Counted from the first letter of the stretch, positions 44,566 through 54,609 are shown. The stretch is DNA of 64,000 nucleotides from Aquimarina longa SW024 (GCF_001401755.1 NZ_KQ474101.1:1-64000); one strand, 5' to 3'. Program-made: numbers and translations. The notes: generated by a model not told the origin, from the letters alone.

Positions 44566-44610
44566 AGAGTATAAAAACCACCTAATTCATTTAGGCGGTT
44601 TTTATACTCT
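44566..44610. terminator. Strong bidirectional terminator
   Basis: AGAGTATAAAAACC (44566-44579) pairs fully with GGTTTTTATACTCT (44597-44610); inside, CCTAA/TTAGG extends the stem. It lies between convergent genes (stops at 44445 and 44628). Confidence 0.88.
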
Positions 44611-44627
44611 ATTTATTTTTAGGTTTT

Positions 44628-46991
44628 TTATTTCTTTATTACTTTTTTATGAGTCAAAATAACTCCATTCTGATCTAGTATTGTGATGATATATACTCCT
44701 TTATCTATATTTTTTGGTTGAATTCGTATTGTATTGTTTTTGACTTGCATCTGCTTAGAAAATACGTTATTTCCATTGATACCGTGCATCTGTATATGAA
44801 TAGTACCTTTTGTTATCGGAATTTCTATTGTTAATTCGTGATCAAAAGGATTAGGATATATATCGCTTTTTTTAAAACTATCAGTACTGTTATGCTTTTC
44901 GAACTCTCCTGTTTTTAATGTTTTTGTTAACGTATAACTTACGATCAATTTGGCTGCCTTACTCGCATTATTATCATAAGAAACTGCTACTCGTTTATAG
45001 CTACTCCTTTCTAGACTTTCTCCTTTTCCACGGATGATAAAACTCATGCTATTGCCTAGATTCCATCCTGCTCTATTAATTATTTGTTGTATCATTTTTT
45101 TTAGATTAGGAGTTTTTTGTTTTTCGGTATTTTCTCCTGCATTCCATGGTTCTGGTTTCCATACGATTTTGGGAGATACCACATTTCTTCCAGACACATT
45201 ATTCTCATCCGAAAATGGTGGTGAGTTATCACTATTATGAAGAGAGAACTCTAATTCGGCTCGTTTATGATGGCTTTCATCTGCTGTAAATTGGATATGT
45301 GCACTAGTAATAGTTGCTCCCTGAGGTATTTTTATATTCTGAAAACGAATTCCTACTTTTTGAAAACTAAATATATTAGAGGTATCATATACTAATTCTA
45401 AATCACTACTATCAGTATATAATCCTCCTAGAAAATCTTCTTCTACATCATCGTTTCCATGAGCTACAGGAATGATGAGTTTTCTTGTGTAGTTCCCTAC
45501 ACTAACTGTTATTATTTTTTCGGTACATATATCATGGTTGTCAAATGCAATTATTTTTATGGTATGCATCCCATTAGATAGATTTTTTATAATACTGTAT
45601 GGATAGGTTGTATCTGTACCAGCGATACTACCATCGATATAAAATTCTACTCTTTCTATTTGTCCATCGCTATCTGTAGCCTTTACTTTTATAGAGGTAT
45701 CTCCTGCAGGAATTTGTTGTCCTTCTTTCAATGTTTCAAAAGATACTTGCGGAGCGCTTAAATTTTTGTTGATGATTTTAATAACACTTCCATTTGATGG
45801 GGTCCAGATATCAAGATTAGTAGGTGTTTTAAATACATTATCATTAGATACCTCGCCTACTTGTGGTTCATTATCTACTTTTATGGTTCTTGCTTCGATC
45901 TTGTTTTTGTCAACAAAAATCCATTTAAATTGATTGAATTTTCCTGAGTCTCGAGTCCATCCTTTAATTGCATCATTAGTCCGAAGCGGTGCTCCCCAGC
46001 CTCCTTCTCCTATATAAACTGTTCCATTTTTATCATCTCTTATAAACCCATCTTCACTTCCTGATTCTGTAAAAGGGCGGATAGGCCAAGTACTTTTTAC
46101 GGTATGCGCATCACATTCTATGACAAGTTTTACTCCATTGTCATAAAATAGTTTAGCCCAATTTTCATATTCTATATAGTTATCAATTTTTGAGGATACA
46201 TGTGGAAACATCGGAAAATGATATTGTGCCATTTTCCAGATAACATTTTGATTTTTATTCAGATCACCTCTTAACCAATCATCTTGTTCTCCAGAAATAG
46301 CTTTTAGAGAGTTTAAGGTATATGTTCTGACAAGATCTTGCCCAAAAGTGATTGCATAATATGCTTCTGTAGATGGTACATCAAATAAGTTTGTTATAGT
46401 ATCATCACTATCTTCATGATTACCACGAGCGGCAAGAATAGGAAACATTCTACCATCTTTAGCAATAGTTAATTGCCAGTCATCAAACCATGTTCTCCAT
46501 TGAGAATCATTATCATCGGCTGTCATATCTCCTCCAAACAGTACTGCATGTGGTTTTAGTTTGGCTACTAAACGATTTGCTTTTTGTCTTGGAACTCTAT
46601 TATTCCTAGAATCTCCTCCTGCTATGAAAGAAAATTTACCATTTTCTAAAGGTGCTGTTTTAAACCAAAATCGCTTACTCACTCCTTCGTTATCCTTTAT
46701 CAAAAAATAGTATGCTGTATCTGGTGTTAATCCTGATAAGCGTACAAAATGATTATTCATACCTCGATAAGAAACGATACGATCAGGAGATTTTGAATAG
46801 GTATACTCTTTATAATTTTTTCCTTGATCTATTGTACCATAATGTACTATTGGGTTAGTTCCCGAAACTTGATTCCATCCAATGACAATAGAAGTCGCTG
46901 GGTTATCACGCAGTGTTAATCGATATTTATCATTAGAAGCCTGAGTTTGTATCCCTATAAAAAGAGCTACAAGAATATATAATTCTTTCAT
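44628..46991 (-). CDS. Purple-acid-phosphatase-like metallophosphoesterase, T9SS cargo
   Basis: A 787-residue secreted phosphoesterase. Signal peptide to about residue 18; a fibronectin-like N-terminal domain of purple acid phosphatases (about 20-115); then the metallophosphoesterase core with GGDSR, FGGDMTADD, RGNHED, a mid-domain QYHFPMF histidine and ECDAH, the usual two-metal ligand series. After it come an Ig-like domain (DSDGQIERVEFYIDG) and a beta-sandwich of the DNRLRE/CBM96-like kind (about 505-690). The last about 75 residues form a type A T9SS sorting domain (YPNPFDHELTI, ending in KKVIKK). Likely role: release of phosphate from organic phosphate esters at or outside the cell surface. 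Confidence 0.93.
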   Translation of the reverse strand: MKELYILVALFIGIQTQASNDKYRLTLRDNPATSIVIGWNQVSGTNPIVHYGTIDQGKNYKEYTYSKSPDRIVSYRGMNNHFVRLSGLTPDTAYYFLIKDNEGVSKRFWFKTAPLENGKFSFIAGGDSRNNRVPRQKANRLVAKLKPHAVLFGGDMTADDNDSQWRTWFDDWQLTIAKDGRMFPILAARGNHEDSDDTITNLFDVPSTEAYYAITFGQDLVRTYTLNSLKAISGEQDDWLRGDLNKNQNVIWKMAQYHFPMFPHVSSKIDNYIEYENWAKLFYDNGVKLVIECDAHTVKSTWPIRPFTESGSEDGFIRDDKNGTVYIGEGGWGAPLRTNDAIKGWTRDSGKFNQFKWIFVDKNKIEARTIKVDNEPQVGEVSNDNVFKTPTNLDIWTPSNGSVIKIINKNLSAPQVSFETLKEGQQIPAGDTSIKVKATDSDGQIERVEFYIDGSIAGTDTTYPYSIIKNLSNGMHTIKIIAFDNHDICTEKIITVSVGNYTRKLIIPVAHGNDDVEEDFLGGLYTDSSDLELVYDTSNIFSFQKVGIRFQNIKIPQGATITSAHIQFTADESHHKRAELEFSLHNSDNSPPFSDENNVSGRNVVSPKIVWKPEPWNAGENTEKQKTPNLKKMIQQIINRAGWNLGNSMSFIIRGKGESLERSSYKRVAVSYDNNASKAAKLIVSYTLTKTLKTGEFEKHNSTDSFKKSDIYPNPFDHELTIEIPITKGTIHIQMHGINGNNVFSKQMQVKNNTIRIQPKNIDKGVYIITILDQNGVILTHKKVIKK

Positions 46992-47164
46992 GATTGTGTA
47001 AGATTTGGTTAATAGCTATAAAGTTATAGCATTAAAAAACAATAAATTAATTTCTTCTAAATCTTAAACAAGAATTAAATATGATCACCAAAATGTACAC
47101 AAAAGATAACTATGAGTTATATTCTTTTTAACATTGATATATTGCATGACAATTTTGATATATA

Positions 47165-47200
47165 AAAAGAGAAAGACCATTTGAAAAAATGGTCTTTCTT
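47165..47200 (-). terminator. Terminator of the M36 peptidase gene
   Basis: GAAAGACCATT (47171-47181) and AATGGTCTTTC (47188-47198) pair perfectly around a short A-rich loop. On the minus strand it lies 36 bp past the stop at 47235, and T-rich sequence follows. Confidence 0.8.
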
Positions 47201-47234
47201 AGATCTCTAATTACATCTTTTTTACATTGATGAA

Positions 47235-50200
47235 TTATTTAACAATAAAACGTTTTACGGTTTTCGTTTCAGAATTTTGGATAGTAAGCATATACATACC
47301 TGTTTCAAGACGATTAACATCTATATTACCATTAGTATTTAATGTTCCTTTTCCAACTACTTGTCCCATAATATTAGTTATGGAATACGAAGTATCTAAT
47401 AATTTTCCATTAGGAATAGTTACTTTCAATAAGTTTCCTTTATCTAATGGGTTTGGAGAGATTCGAATTGATGATAATCCATTCTCATCTTCGTTTCCTA
47501 AAGTAGGTGTCATTTTTCCAAATCTTGCTGCTATTTCTGAAGGTGCTACTCCATTACAAGATCCTTCATAAATTTTTACATTAGAGAAAATAGAAGTATT
47601 TCCACTACCTGCATCGTTATCATTAATAAATACCAGACGATCCATACTACCTGTATAGAAATCACCTACAGGGATAACATATTTCTTAGTTCCGCTAGTG
47701 TAGTTATCAAAGTTTGTTACTCCATAATTCTGAGTACCATGAACTTTAAAATATCTAGATGACGTTAATGCATTATCATTTTCAAAACCAACACCATGAA
47801 TTTCACCTTCAGAAGTACTACTAAACTCAAACTCTATTACAGTATTTGTAGTTACAGTATAATTAAGGCTGATATACTTCCATGTATTGTTTTGTAACGA
47901 TAATCCAGCTCCTGCATTTTGGATTGAAAAATCACCTGCACGATCCTGAGTTGCAAATGCGGTAATTTGGTAATCATTAAAATCTAATGCTGTACAACCA
48001 TTAGGAGGGGTTGTAGTACCGTTTTGGATAGAAACCTTATCAATACTAATATCTCCTTGCCAGCTAGTACCTGTTACTACATTAAATCGTAATTGCACAC
48101 TTGCTTTTCCTGCGTATGCAGACAGATCTACATCTGCAGCATTCCATCCTGTACCCTGAGCACCTGTTTTAGTAAATACACTAGTCCAGTTTCCTGTATT
48201 ATCCATTCTAGCTTCTACAGTTAATGTTCCTACTGAATCCCCTATCATATGATATTGGAATGTTAGGCTAGGAGAGGTTACATTACTAAAGTTTAAACAA
48301 GGAGAGTTTAAAATTGCTTTTTTACTAGGATATCCTTGTCCTTGTGTAGAAGCTTCTACATATAGGTAATACGTACCGTCTACTGCTCCTGCTGGTCCTG
48401 TTCCGTTAGAAGGAGTTCCATTTGATTGTCTAGTCCAGTCGATATCATCACCAGAAGTTGCTTGTTTCCACTGTCCTAAATTAGCTTCAAAACTTTCTGA
48501 GAATGGGAATGAAGTAACATCACCAGAACACTTATCTCCATCTGGAGGGTTTGTACCGTCACAAGGATTTACAAAAGAAACTTTTTGATCTGTGTTAGTA
48601 TTAGAACCACCATTAGTATTCTCATTAGCATCTTTTCCTACACCACGAGCAGCAAATGCTTTCCATATTAAGCACTTATATTTTTCGTTATATAAATCTT
48701 TATCTGCCTGAAGAATTCCATCTCTACCAGATACAAATCCAGGATTATTCGCTGTATTTTTTAATCCTTCGATAACAAGAGCCATTGCAATATTATTACC
48801 TCCAGTACCATTATAAAAATCTGGATCAAATCCTTCTTGATCTACTAATAACCAAGTCATATCCCATAGAATAGTAGCAAAAGCATATCCTACACCATGT
48901 GGTACACGAAGATTATTAATATCTGCATAATCTGTATCATTAATCGATCTGTCTGTAGAGTACTTAGTTGGTCTAATTCCTGCTCCACTAGTTGGCTGTC
49001 CTAATGCGTATGTACCAATACCTCTTCCATTTGTACCCACATCACCAGCTTTCATAGTTAGCATTAAACCAAACCAGTCAGACCAACCCTCGCCCATTTG
49101 CTCAGATCCTCCTAATGAATTAGATGAAGGTCCTCCTACTAATCGTGTAGAAATACCGTGCCCATATTCGTGAGCTATAATTCCATTATCTAAATCACCA
49201 TCTCTTTTAGGGTTTGTTTTATCCCAAAGAAACATTTGCATTCTTGGATTTCTACCATCTGTAGGAGTGGCAAAATTAGCGTTATTAATTCCTCCACCAT
49301 CTTGTGCATCTGCATATACAAAATCATTACCTCGTCCTCCTTTTCCATAATTATTTTGTTGGAAATTACCACTAGCTTCATTAAAACCATATAGATACCA
49401 TACATCGTGCATAATATTATTCCAATAAAATAAATTGGTTATTGCTGCATCTCTATAATTACTAGGATCTTGATTAAGGTTTAATGGGAAATTAAAATCA
49501 AGGCTTGATCCCCCATTTGGAGAAGATCCGCTACCATTATCACCATTAATATCATCTTGTGCTAAAACATTATTACCTCTGGTAATTGTATATTCTGCAC
49601 CGTTACTTCCATTAGTATCGTGCCATCCATAAGGAGAAGCTGTAGTGTTTGCTGGATTTGTAACTATAGAACGACTACCATGTATTGGGCTTTCTTCTGG
49701 CATTGGATATACATTATAAGAATCTGGAGCCACTGCTGCTGTTGGTGCTTCTGCTACTGTTACCATTTTTTTGGTATCAAAAAGTACAGATTCGTGGTTA
49801 TGCGACTTATGATCAGAATTATCAAAATTACATTTAACAACCCAGTTGTTTTCATATATAATTTTACCTGTAGTGATATCTACATAACTATCCCACCAGT
49901 TTTCTCCTCCTTGTTCATAAAGGTTTACGTTCCAACAAAGATGTAATTTACCATTATACAGCTTATAAACTTGTTTAACCTTAATCGGTTCATTATCTGC
50001 TGTAATACCAGAATTTCTATATTCTACCGATTTACTATTACTTGATTTACTGACTGTTTTAGACATGCCATTTGCAGCAGGTAGATTGTGTGCTCTTATC
50101 ACTGCATTTATTGCAGAGATTTCTGAAGAAGAGGATTTAGCCGAAACTACTTTAGATTTTACCTCTCTTATAAATTGATCAATTTCATAAGTAATTTGGT

Positions 50201-50471
50201 TATTTTTAACCGTCATCTTATAAGTTCCATCTACAATAGGAACCCCATTATATAGTTGATTAACATATACATGAGTAATTCCGGGTTTTAATGAAGGAAC
50301 TTCATCTGTTATTCTCCATTCTGAAAAATCAGTGAGAGAAGAAGAACTTTTAGAGATATTACTATTGCTAATATCTTCAAAATGATTTCGAACAAGCGCG
50401 CTCGAATTCTGTGCAGAAATTGTTTGCCCTATTATTGATAATAGAAAGACAAACAGGTAACTTTTTTTCAT
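47235..50471 (-). CDS. M36 (fungalysin) metallopeptidase, T9SS cargo
   Basis: About 1078 residues from the chosen start. An upstream in-frame Met exists (50525), but MKKSYLFVFLLSIIGQTISAQ is a textbook signal peptide, so I start at 50471. An FTP propeptide region follows (about 40-250). The M36 catalytic domain has the zinc motif HEYGH, followed by GISTRLVGGP and the downstream GEGWSDW glutamate. A MAM-like jelly-roll (FPFSESFEANLGQWKQ to IDKVSIQ) and a second beta-sandwich come next. A type A T9SS sorting domain (ISPNPLDKGNLLKV) closes it. Expected job: broad extracellular protein breakdown, together with the subtilase at 14.7-24.4 kb. Confidence 0.95.
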   Translation of the reverse strand: MKKSYLFVFLLSIIGQTISAQNSSALVRNHFEDISNSNISKSSSSLTDFSEWRITDEVPSLKPGITHVYVNQLYNGVPIVDGTYKMTVKNNQITYEIDQFIREVKSKVVSAKSSSSEISAINAVIRAHNLPAANGMSKTVSKSSNSKSVEYRNSGITADNEPIKVKQVYKLYNGKLHLCWNVNLYEQGGENWWDSYVDITTGKIIYENNWVVKCNFDNSDHKSHNHESVLFDTKKMVTVAEAPTAAVAPDSYNVYPMPEESPIHGSRSIVTNPANTTASPYGWHDTNGSNGAEYTITRGNNVLAQDDINGDNGSGSSPNGGSSLDFNFPLNLNQDPSNYRDAAITNLFYWNNIMHDVWYLYGFNEASGNFQQNNYGKGGRGNDFVYADAQDGGGINNANFATPTDGRNPRMQMFLWDKTNPKRDGDLDNGIIAHEYGHGISTRLVGGPSSNSLGGSEQMGEGWSDWFGLMLTMKAGDVGTNGRGIGTYALGQPTSGAGIRPTKYSTDRSINDTDYADINNLRVPHGVGYAFATILWDMTWLLVDQEGFDPDFYNGTGGNNIAMALVIEGLKNTANNPGFVSGRDGILQADKDLYNEKYKCLIWKAFAARGVGKDANENTNGGSNTNTDQKVSFVNPCDGTNPPDGDKCSGDVTSFPFSESFEANLGQWKQATSGDDIDWTRQSNGTPSNGTGPAGAVDGTYYLYVEASTQGQGYPSKKAILNSPCLNFSNVTSPSLTFQYHMIGDSVGTLTVEARMDNTGNWTSVFTKTGAQGTGWNAADVDLSAYAGKASVQLRFNVVTGTSWQGDISIDKVSIQNGTTTPPNGCTALDFNDYQITAFATQDRAGDFSIQNAGAGLSLQNNTWKYISLNYTVTTNTVIEFEFSSTSEGEIHGVGFENDNALTSSRYFKVHGTQNYGVTNFDNYTSGTKKYVIPVGDFYTGSMDRLVFINDNDAGSGNTSIFSNVKIYEGSCNGVAPSEIAARFGKMTPTLGNEDENGLSSIRISPNPLDKGNLLKVTIPNGKLLDTSYSITNIMGQVVGKGTLNTNGNIDVNRLETGMYMLTIQNSETKTVKRFIVK

Positions 50472-51079
50472 AAAAATAAAATTTGAGTTTGTGTTTTGTA
50501 AAACTACAAAAATTATAATATTCATTAGAAAACAAAGTAATACTTATCAAATCAATAATTTATTTGGGTTTTTTATGTATAAAATATTAAAACTGTATGT
50601 ATTTGAATAATAACTTACTCAGCTATTATAAATACTGTCGTTATATCTAAATGAATTTTGAGTGTGTTATACTACTTCAAGCAAAAACTAAAAATTAACC
50701 TTTTAAAAATTACGGTAAAGACATCGAATTTATTCTGTTTTTTTATAACTAACATTAGTTTTTTTTGAAGAAAAACAAGTTTTTGATTAATCATTTTTAA
50801 TAAAGTATAAACAAAATATTCTTGAAATCTTATTTACTCTAATCAGGATTGTTAAAATATTATTTATTATCATAAATACAGAGTGATAATTAGTATAATC
50901 TCTAATTCTCTTAATATATTTGTTTTAGTATCAAAAATAAAGGTTCTGGTTTTTAAAAAATAAATATCCTCAAACCTTTCTTGTCTTTTAAAAGTTAAAA
51001 AAACTAGATATACTCTTTTAGAGCATATTATTAAATCCATATAAACAACCCTTATTAAATAAAATAAATCTACCACATA
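50472..51079. other. AT-rich intergenic region, nothing recognised
   Basis: Divergent promoter space of the M36 peptidase (minus) and the superoxide dismutase (plus). I find no exact TAnnTTTG box near either start, no RNA fold and no credible gene. The short open frame on the minus strand at its end is Ile/Leu/Lys-rich noise. Confidence 0.5.
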
Positions 51080-51829
51080 ATGAATAAACGTAAATTTCTA
51101 AAATCTGCTGTAATTGCTACTACAGGATTAACTATAGCTCCATCAGTAATTTTATCTTCATGTAACTCTAATAAAAAAGAAGAGAAAAAATCAATGGATA
51201 CTGAAGTAAAAAATACATCTAATACTATTGACGCTACTATATTTACTTTACCTAAGTTAAATTATGCGTATAATGCATTTACTGATACTATTGATGCGAT
51301 GACAATGGAAATTCATTATTCAAAACATCATCAGGGATATGTGAATAAATTAAATAAAGCACTCAAAGAAAATCCAGTACCAGGTAAAACTTTAGTAGAG
51401 TTACTTAAAAATAATAATTTACCTACTGGAGTTCGTAATAATGGAGGTGGACATTTTAATCACTCCTTATATTGGGATATTCTAACTCCAAACGAAAGTA
51501 AGATGTCTGATCGTTTTAAAAATAGTATTGTCGAAAATTTTAACTCTGTAGAAGCTTTTAAAAATGAGTTAGCTAGCGCAGGAAAAAAGAGGTTTGGTTC
51601 TGGATGGGCTTGGTTATGTCAGGATATGGATAAAAAATTATTTATAACCTCTACTCCTAATCAAGATAACCCATTAATGACTGTAGCTGATCGTCAAGGG
51701 CACCCTATTCTTGGAATTGATGTGTGGGAACATGCTTATTACCTAAAATATCAAAATAAAAGAGGAGAGTATCTAAATAATATTATGTCAATTATTAATT
51801 GGGAAAAAGTCGAAAACAAAATGTTATAA
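51080..51829 (+). CDS. Exported Fe/Mn superoxide dismutase
   Basis: A 249-residue enzyme that dismutes superoxide to O2 and H2O2. Metal ligands are present: EIHYSKHHQGYV (first His), GGGHFNHSLYW (second), DVWEHAYY (Asp and third His); GSGWAWL is also intact. Unlike cytosolic SodA/SodB it has a 60-residue extension. KRKFLKSAVIATTG is Tat-like but lacks the second Arg. LSSC at Cys28 offers a lipobox, so export and lipid anchoring are likely. Metal choice (Fe or Mn) cannot be read with confidence. It precedes a SodC-like lipoprotein by 148 bp on the same strand, giving a small extracytoplasmic oxidative-stress pair. Confidence 0.92.
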   Translation: MNKRKFLKSAVIATTGLTIAPSVILSSCNSNKKEEKKSMDTEVKNTSNTIDATIFTLPKLNYAYNAFTDTIDAMTMEIHYSKHHQGYVNKLNKALKENPVPGKTLVELLKNNNLPTGVRNNGGGHFNHSLYWDILTPNESKMSDRFKNSIVENFNSVEAFKNELASAGKKRFGSGWAWLCQDMDKKLFITSTPNQDNPLMTVADRQGHPILGIDVWEHAYYLKYQNKRGEYLNNIMSIINWEKVENKML

Positions 51830-51977
51830 AATAATATTGTTTTCTGCCAAATATAAAAAGCTATGATAAGTTTTTAAAAAATGAGGTAAAAAGTCTATTT
51901 TTTTCTTAATTATTAATAAGTATTCAAAATTAACTAAATTGCATTCTATAAATACGAACTAACAGAGTACTTGAAGT

Positions 51978-52538
51978 ATGGAAATAATAAAGTTGATTGG
52001 GGTCATTATAGCGATTAGTGTTTTGGGATGTGTAAATCAAAAGAAAGAAGCTAAAGATTTTAATCATAAAAAAGTAATAGATACTATTACCAAAATAGAA
52101 ATTAATATAGCGCCTAAAAATAAAAGTAATGTATCTGGGACAATAGTTTTTATTGAAGAAGAAGGAATGGTTAGTATGGAGGCTAATTTAATAGGACTGA
52201 CAGAAGGAGTACATGCTATTCATATTAATGAGAAATCTGATTGCACTTCTTTTGATGGTAAATTTATAGGAAGTCATCGGAATCCAACTATGGAGTCTGA
52301 TGCAAAATGGAAGGTAAAAGAAAGATATCATAAAGGAGATATCGGAAACTTTAAAGCAGATTCTAATGGTAATGGACATATAACTTTTGCTACTAATGAT
52401 TGGTGTATTGGTTGTGATGATGACAAAAAGAATATTGTTGGAAAAGCTATTATTATATATCAAGGTATTGATGATTATACATCTCAACCATTTGGTACTT
52501 CGGAGAGTATAGTAATTTGTGGAGGGATTATACAATAA
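51978..52538 (+). CDS. Cu/Zn superoxide dismutase-like lipoprotein with degenerate metal sites
   Basis: A 186-residue lipoprotein (SVLGC, Cys18) with the SodC beta-barrel. Aligned by eye to SodC: GVHAIHINEKSDC keeps the first Cu His (His82), but the second is Asn84. GSHRNP keeps the bridging His100. The Zn-loop His71 equivalent is missing. YHKGDIGN keeps His118 and Asp121. The last Cu His (VVH) is Tyr161 (AIIIYQG). The guiding Arg before the final Cys appears to be Ile. The disulfide pair (Cys89, Cys181) remains, and an extra CIGC lies at 143-146. Normal dismutase activity is therefore doubtful; a copper-binding or chaperone role like that proposed for other SOD-like proteins is possible. Confidence 0.82.
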   Translation: MEIIKLIGVIIAISVLGCVNQKKEAKDFNHKKVIDTITKIEINIAPKNKSNVSGTIVFIEEEGMVSMEANLIGLTEGVHAIHINEKSDCTSFDGKFIGSHRNPTMESDAKWKVKERYHKGDIGNFKADSNGNGHITFATNDWCIGCDDDKKNIVGKAIIIYQGIDDYTSQPFGTSESIVICGGIIQ

Positions 52539-52560
52539 ATGTACGCCTTACAAAATAAAA

Positions 52561-52592
52561 AAAGAGGTTGTTTTAGACAACCTCTTTTTTTA
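52561..52592 (+). terminator. Rho-independent terminator
   Basis: AAAGAGGTTGT (52561-52571) and ACAACCTCTTT (52577-52587) form a perfect 11-bp stem with a TTTAG loop, followed by T. It is 22 bp after the SodC-like stop. Confidence 0.9.
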
Positions 52593-52735
52593 TTTTTAAT
52601 GTACTGAATAGTATTGTTTTAAGTTTAAATCATGTCACATAAATAAATATCTAATACGCTAAGGATAATCAATAGAATTCTTTTTTTAAATACATTTTAA
52701 TAACTTTCATGAATAGATTTTTATTCAAATAAAAT

Positions 52736-52743
52736 TAACTTTG
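52736..52743 (+). promoter_or_regulatory. -7 box of the LETM1-related gene
   Basis: TAACTTTG fits TAnnTTTG, 17 bp before the start codon at 52761. No clear -33 TTG. Confidence 0.5.
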
Positions 52744-52760
52744 CACTAAATTATTAATCA

Positions 52761-53945
52761 ATGAACCCTTCAACTACGGGCTGGATAGATAAATTCTTAC
52801 GGGACATAGATAAGACTCCTGATTTATTTAAATACTCACTAGATGAATTATACTTCAATCTAAAGCGTGTAGGATTTATTTATGGAGCTTCTATAGATAT
52901 TATTATTCCTGATAATTCTGATATTATTTATTCTGAAGAAGAAAAAACAAAAATCAATTTATTTACTGCTCTGCTCGTTACATATTTTGATACTATAGAA
53001 AACTCCAATAAAGAAGATTGCATTAAATCGTTGATACAGTTTTATAATTTTTTGGACACAAAAAAATCTTTCTTCTCCTTTTCTAATGTGCTTGTTACTA
53101 ATAATAATGAAAAGTTAGAAAAAATTATACACACCCGTATACAGACTAATGAATCTGTATTTAGAAAAAATTTTAGTCATCTTTTAACTAATGCATTATT
53201 ATTCATTGATGTGTTAGCTTTTGAATATTTTTTAGTACATGATACCAATCCTTTTCATTATGCAGCAAAATTAGAAGAGTCCCTTACTACTATTTTTTTC
53301 CTAGCTTTAAATTCTAAAGAAGAGAAAGATGAGTATGATGAATTATTAGTAAAGCTGTTTTCTTCTTCCGTACGATATACTACTATTTCTGATGGAGACA
53401 ACTCTAGTTTTGATCATATAAATTTAGATCCATATACCGATGAAATTGAAAAAACATATATCCTTAATTTGACTAGCTTATCTGTATGGAATCCAGAAGA
53501 ATTAAATAATGGTCAACAAAGTTTTATGTATGCTCTTGGAGCAGAACTTAAATTATCAGACGCTATCGTAAAGGAGTCTATTGATTTAGTACAAAAATTC
53601 ATTGCTGATCATAAAGAAAACATTTCTTTCTTTAAGTATTCGAGCCCTGCTTTACATTTCTATCAGCAAACTTCTAGAACAGTTAGTGTATTAGTATTAC
53701 GAAATAAAAAGCGATTGATTAAAGAAATTACAGAAAGTAAAGATTTAATGATTTTACTAGGGCAATCTACTGTACGAGAATTATCCAAAGAAGAAAAACA
53801 ACAAGTAAAAAAGCAATTGCTCGATATTTGTAAAACTATTCCATCGTTAGCAATTTTTATTCTTCCGGGAGGGAGTCTTTTATTACCATTATTAGTTAAG
53901 TTTATTCCTAAGCTATTACCTTCTGCCTTTAATGAAAATACATAA
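52761..53945 (+). CDS. LETM1-related (biofilm-associated type) protein
   Basis: A 394-residue protein with no signal peptide. The first about 320 residues are helical and poorly conserved. The C-terminus carries the LETM1-like segment: TVRELSKEEKQQVKKQLLD, then a hydrophobic IPSLAIFILPGGSLLLPLL and VKFIPKLLPSAF. In eukaryotes LETM1 is a mitochondrial K+/H+ or Ca2+/H+ exchange factor; in Bacteroidota the matching proteins have been named after a biofilm phenotype in a related organism. Function here is by family only. It is a single-gene unit, with a terminator upstream and a convergent neighbour downstream. Confidence 0.82.
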   Translation: MNPSTTGWIDKFLRDIDKTPDLFKYSLDELYFNLKRVGFIYGASIDIIIPDNSDIIYSEEEKTKINLFTALLVTYFDTIENSNKEDCIKSLIQFYNFLDTKKSFFSFSNVLVTNNNEKLEKIIHTRIQTNESVFRKNFSHLLTNALLFIDVLAFEYFLVHDTNPFHYAAKLEESLTTIFFLALNSKEEKDEYDELLVKLFSSSVRYTTISDGDNSSFDHINLDPYTDEIEKTYILNLTSLSVWNPEELNNGQQSFMYALGAELKLSDAIVKESIDLVQKFIADHKENISFFKYSSPALHFYQQTSRTVSVLVLRNKKRLIKEITESKDLMILLGQSTVRELSKEEKQQVKKQLLDICKTIPSLAIFILPGGSLLLPLLVKFIPKLLPSAFNENT

Positions 53946-53979
53946 TCTCTACTGTATATAATTCCTTTCTATCGACCAG

Positions 53980-54603
53980 TTATAGTTCTAATTTTTCAAG
54001 CTCTTTATAATTCTTTTTAAGTCTTCGGGTTAAAATTCCGTAAATGAGTCTATAAAATAATATAATAAATCCAATAAAAGCAGAAGTAACTAGTAATGTT
54101 GTTACTACAATGACCCATACTGGCACTTGATCTTCTACAGAACGACTTTGGTACTCTTCTGTAAAAAACAGTAGATAGCCTGTTGTAGTGATCATTATAA
54201 ATGTAAAAAGACTAATATTCGCCCAGATATATCGTTTTACTGTTCTTCTGGTTTTAAGAATATTTTCCATTAAAACTTTTGTAGAATCTGTAGCTTTAAT
54301 TTTTCTATAATTGATATAAAATCGAGTAATAAAAAATACTAAAATACTATATGAAATTATTGAAGTAATCATAGAAAAACTTCCCATATCCATTTTCTCT
54401 ACCTCAGCTTGCATTTCATTTAATCTAAAAATGATATCTATAGATGCCCATAATACAAATTCTAAAATACTGATAATAAAAATCCATCTCACTATCGAGG
54501 AAGATTTTTTTAATATCATTTGATAAATTTGATTATAGGATAGCTTAGGAAGTACATCTTCCTGCTTTTTCCAATCTTTTTTTAATAATTCTAATTCATC
54601 CAT
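53980..54603 (-). CDS. Four-helix membrane protein downstream of an ECF sigma factor
   Basis: A 207-residue protein with a cytoplasmic N-terminus (MDELELLKKDWKKQED) and four membrane helices (about residues 38-58, 78-98, 122-142, 160-182). It starts 6 bp after the sigma-factor stop, so the two are one operon. Position and layout, with a short charged cytoplasmic head, suggest an anti-sigma partner, although no zinc (ZAS) motif is present and the link is inferred. Convergent with the LETM1-related gene. Confidence 0.75.
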   Translation of the reverse strand: MDELELLKKDWKKQEDVLPKLSYNQIYQMILKKSSSIVRWIFIISILEFVLWASIDIIFRLNEMQAEVEKMDMGSFSMITSIISYSILVFFITRFYINYRKIKATDSTKVLMENILKTRRTVKRYIWANISLFTFIMITTTGYLLFFTEEYQSRSVEDQVPVWVIVVTTLLVTSAFIGFIILFYRLIYGILTRRLKKNYKELEKLEL

Positions 54604-54609
54604 GGGGTC

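Noticed and set aside
50472-50525. Upstream Met as the start of the M36 peptidase
   Set aside because: The extra 18 residues put a hydrophobic, Asn-rich stretch in front of a perfect signal peptide that starts with MKKSYLF at 50471.
50870-51076. 68-codon open frame before the superoxide dismutase
   Set aside because: No recognisable motif, composition like the surrounding AT-rich intergenic DNA, and it would cover the dismutase promoter region.
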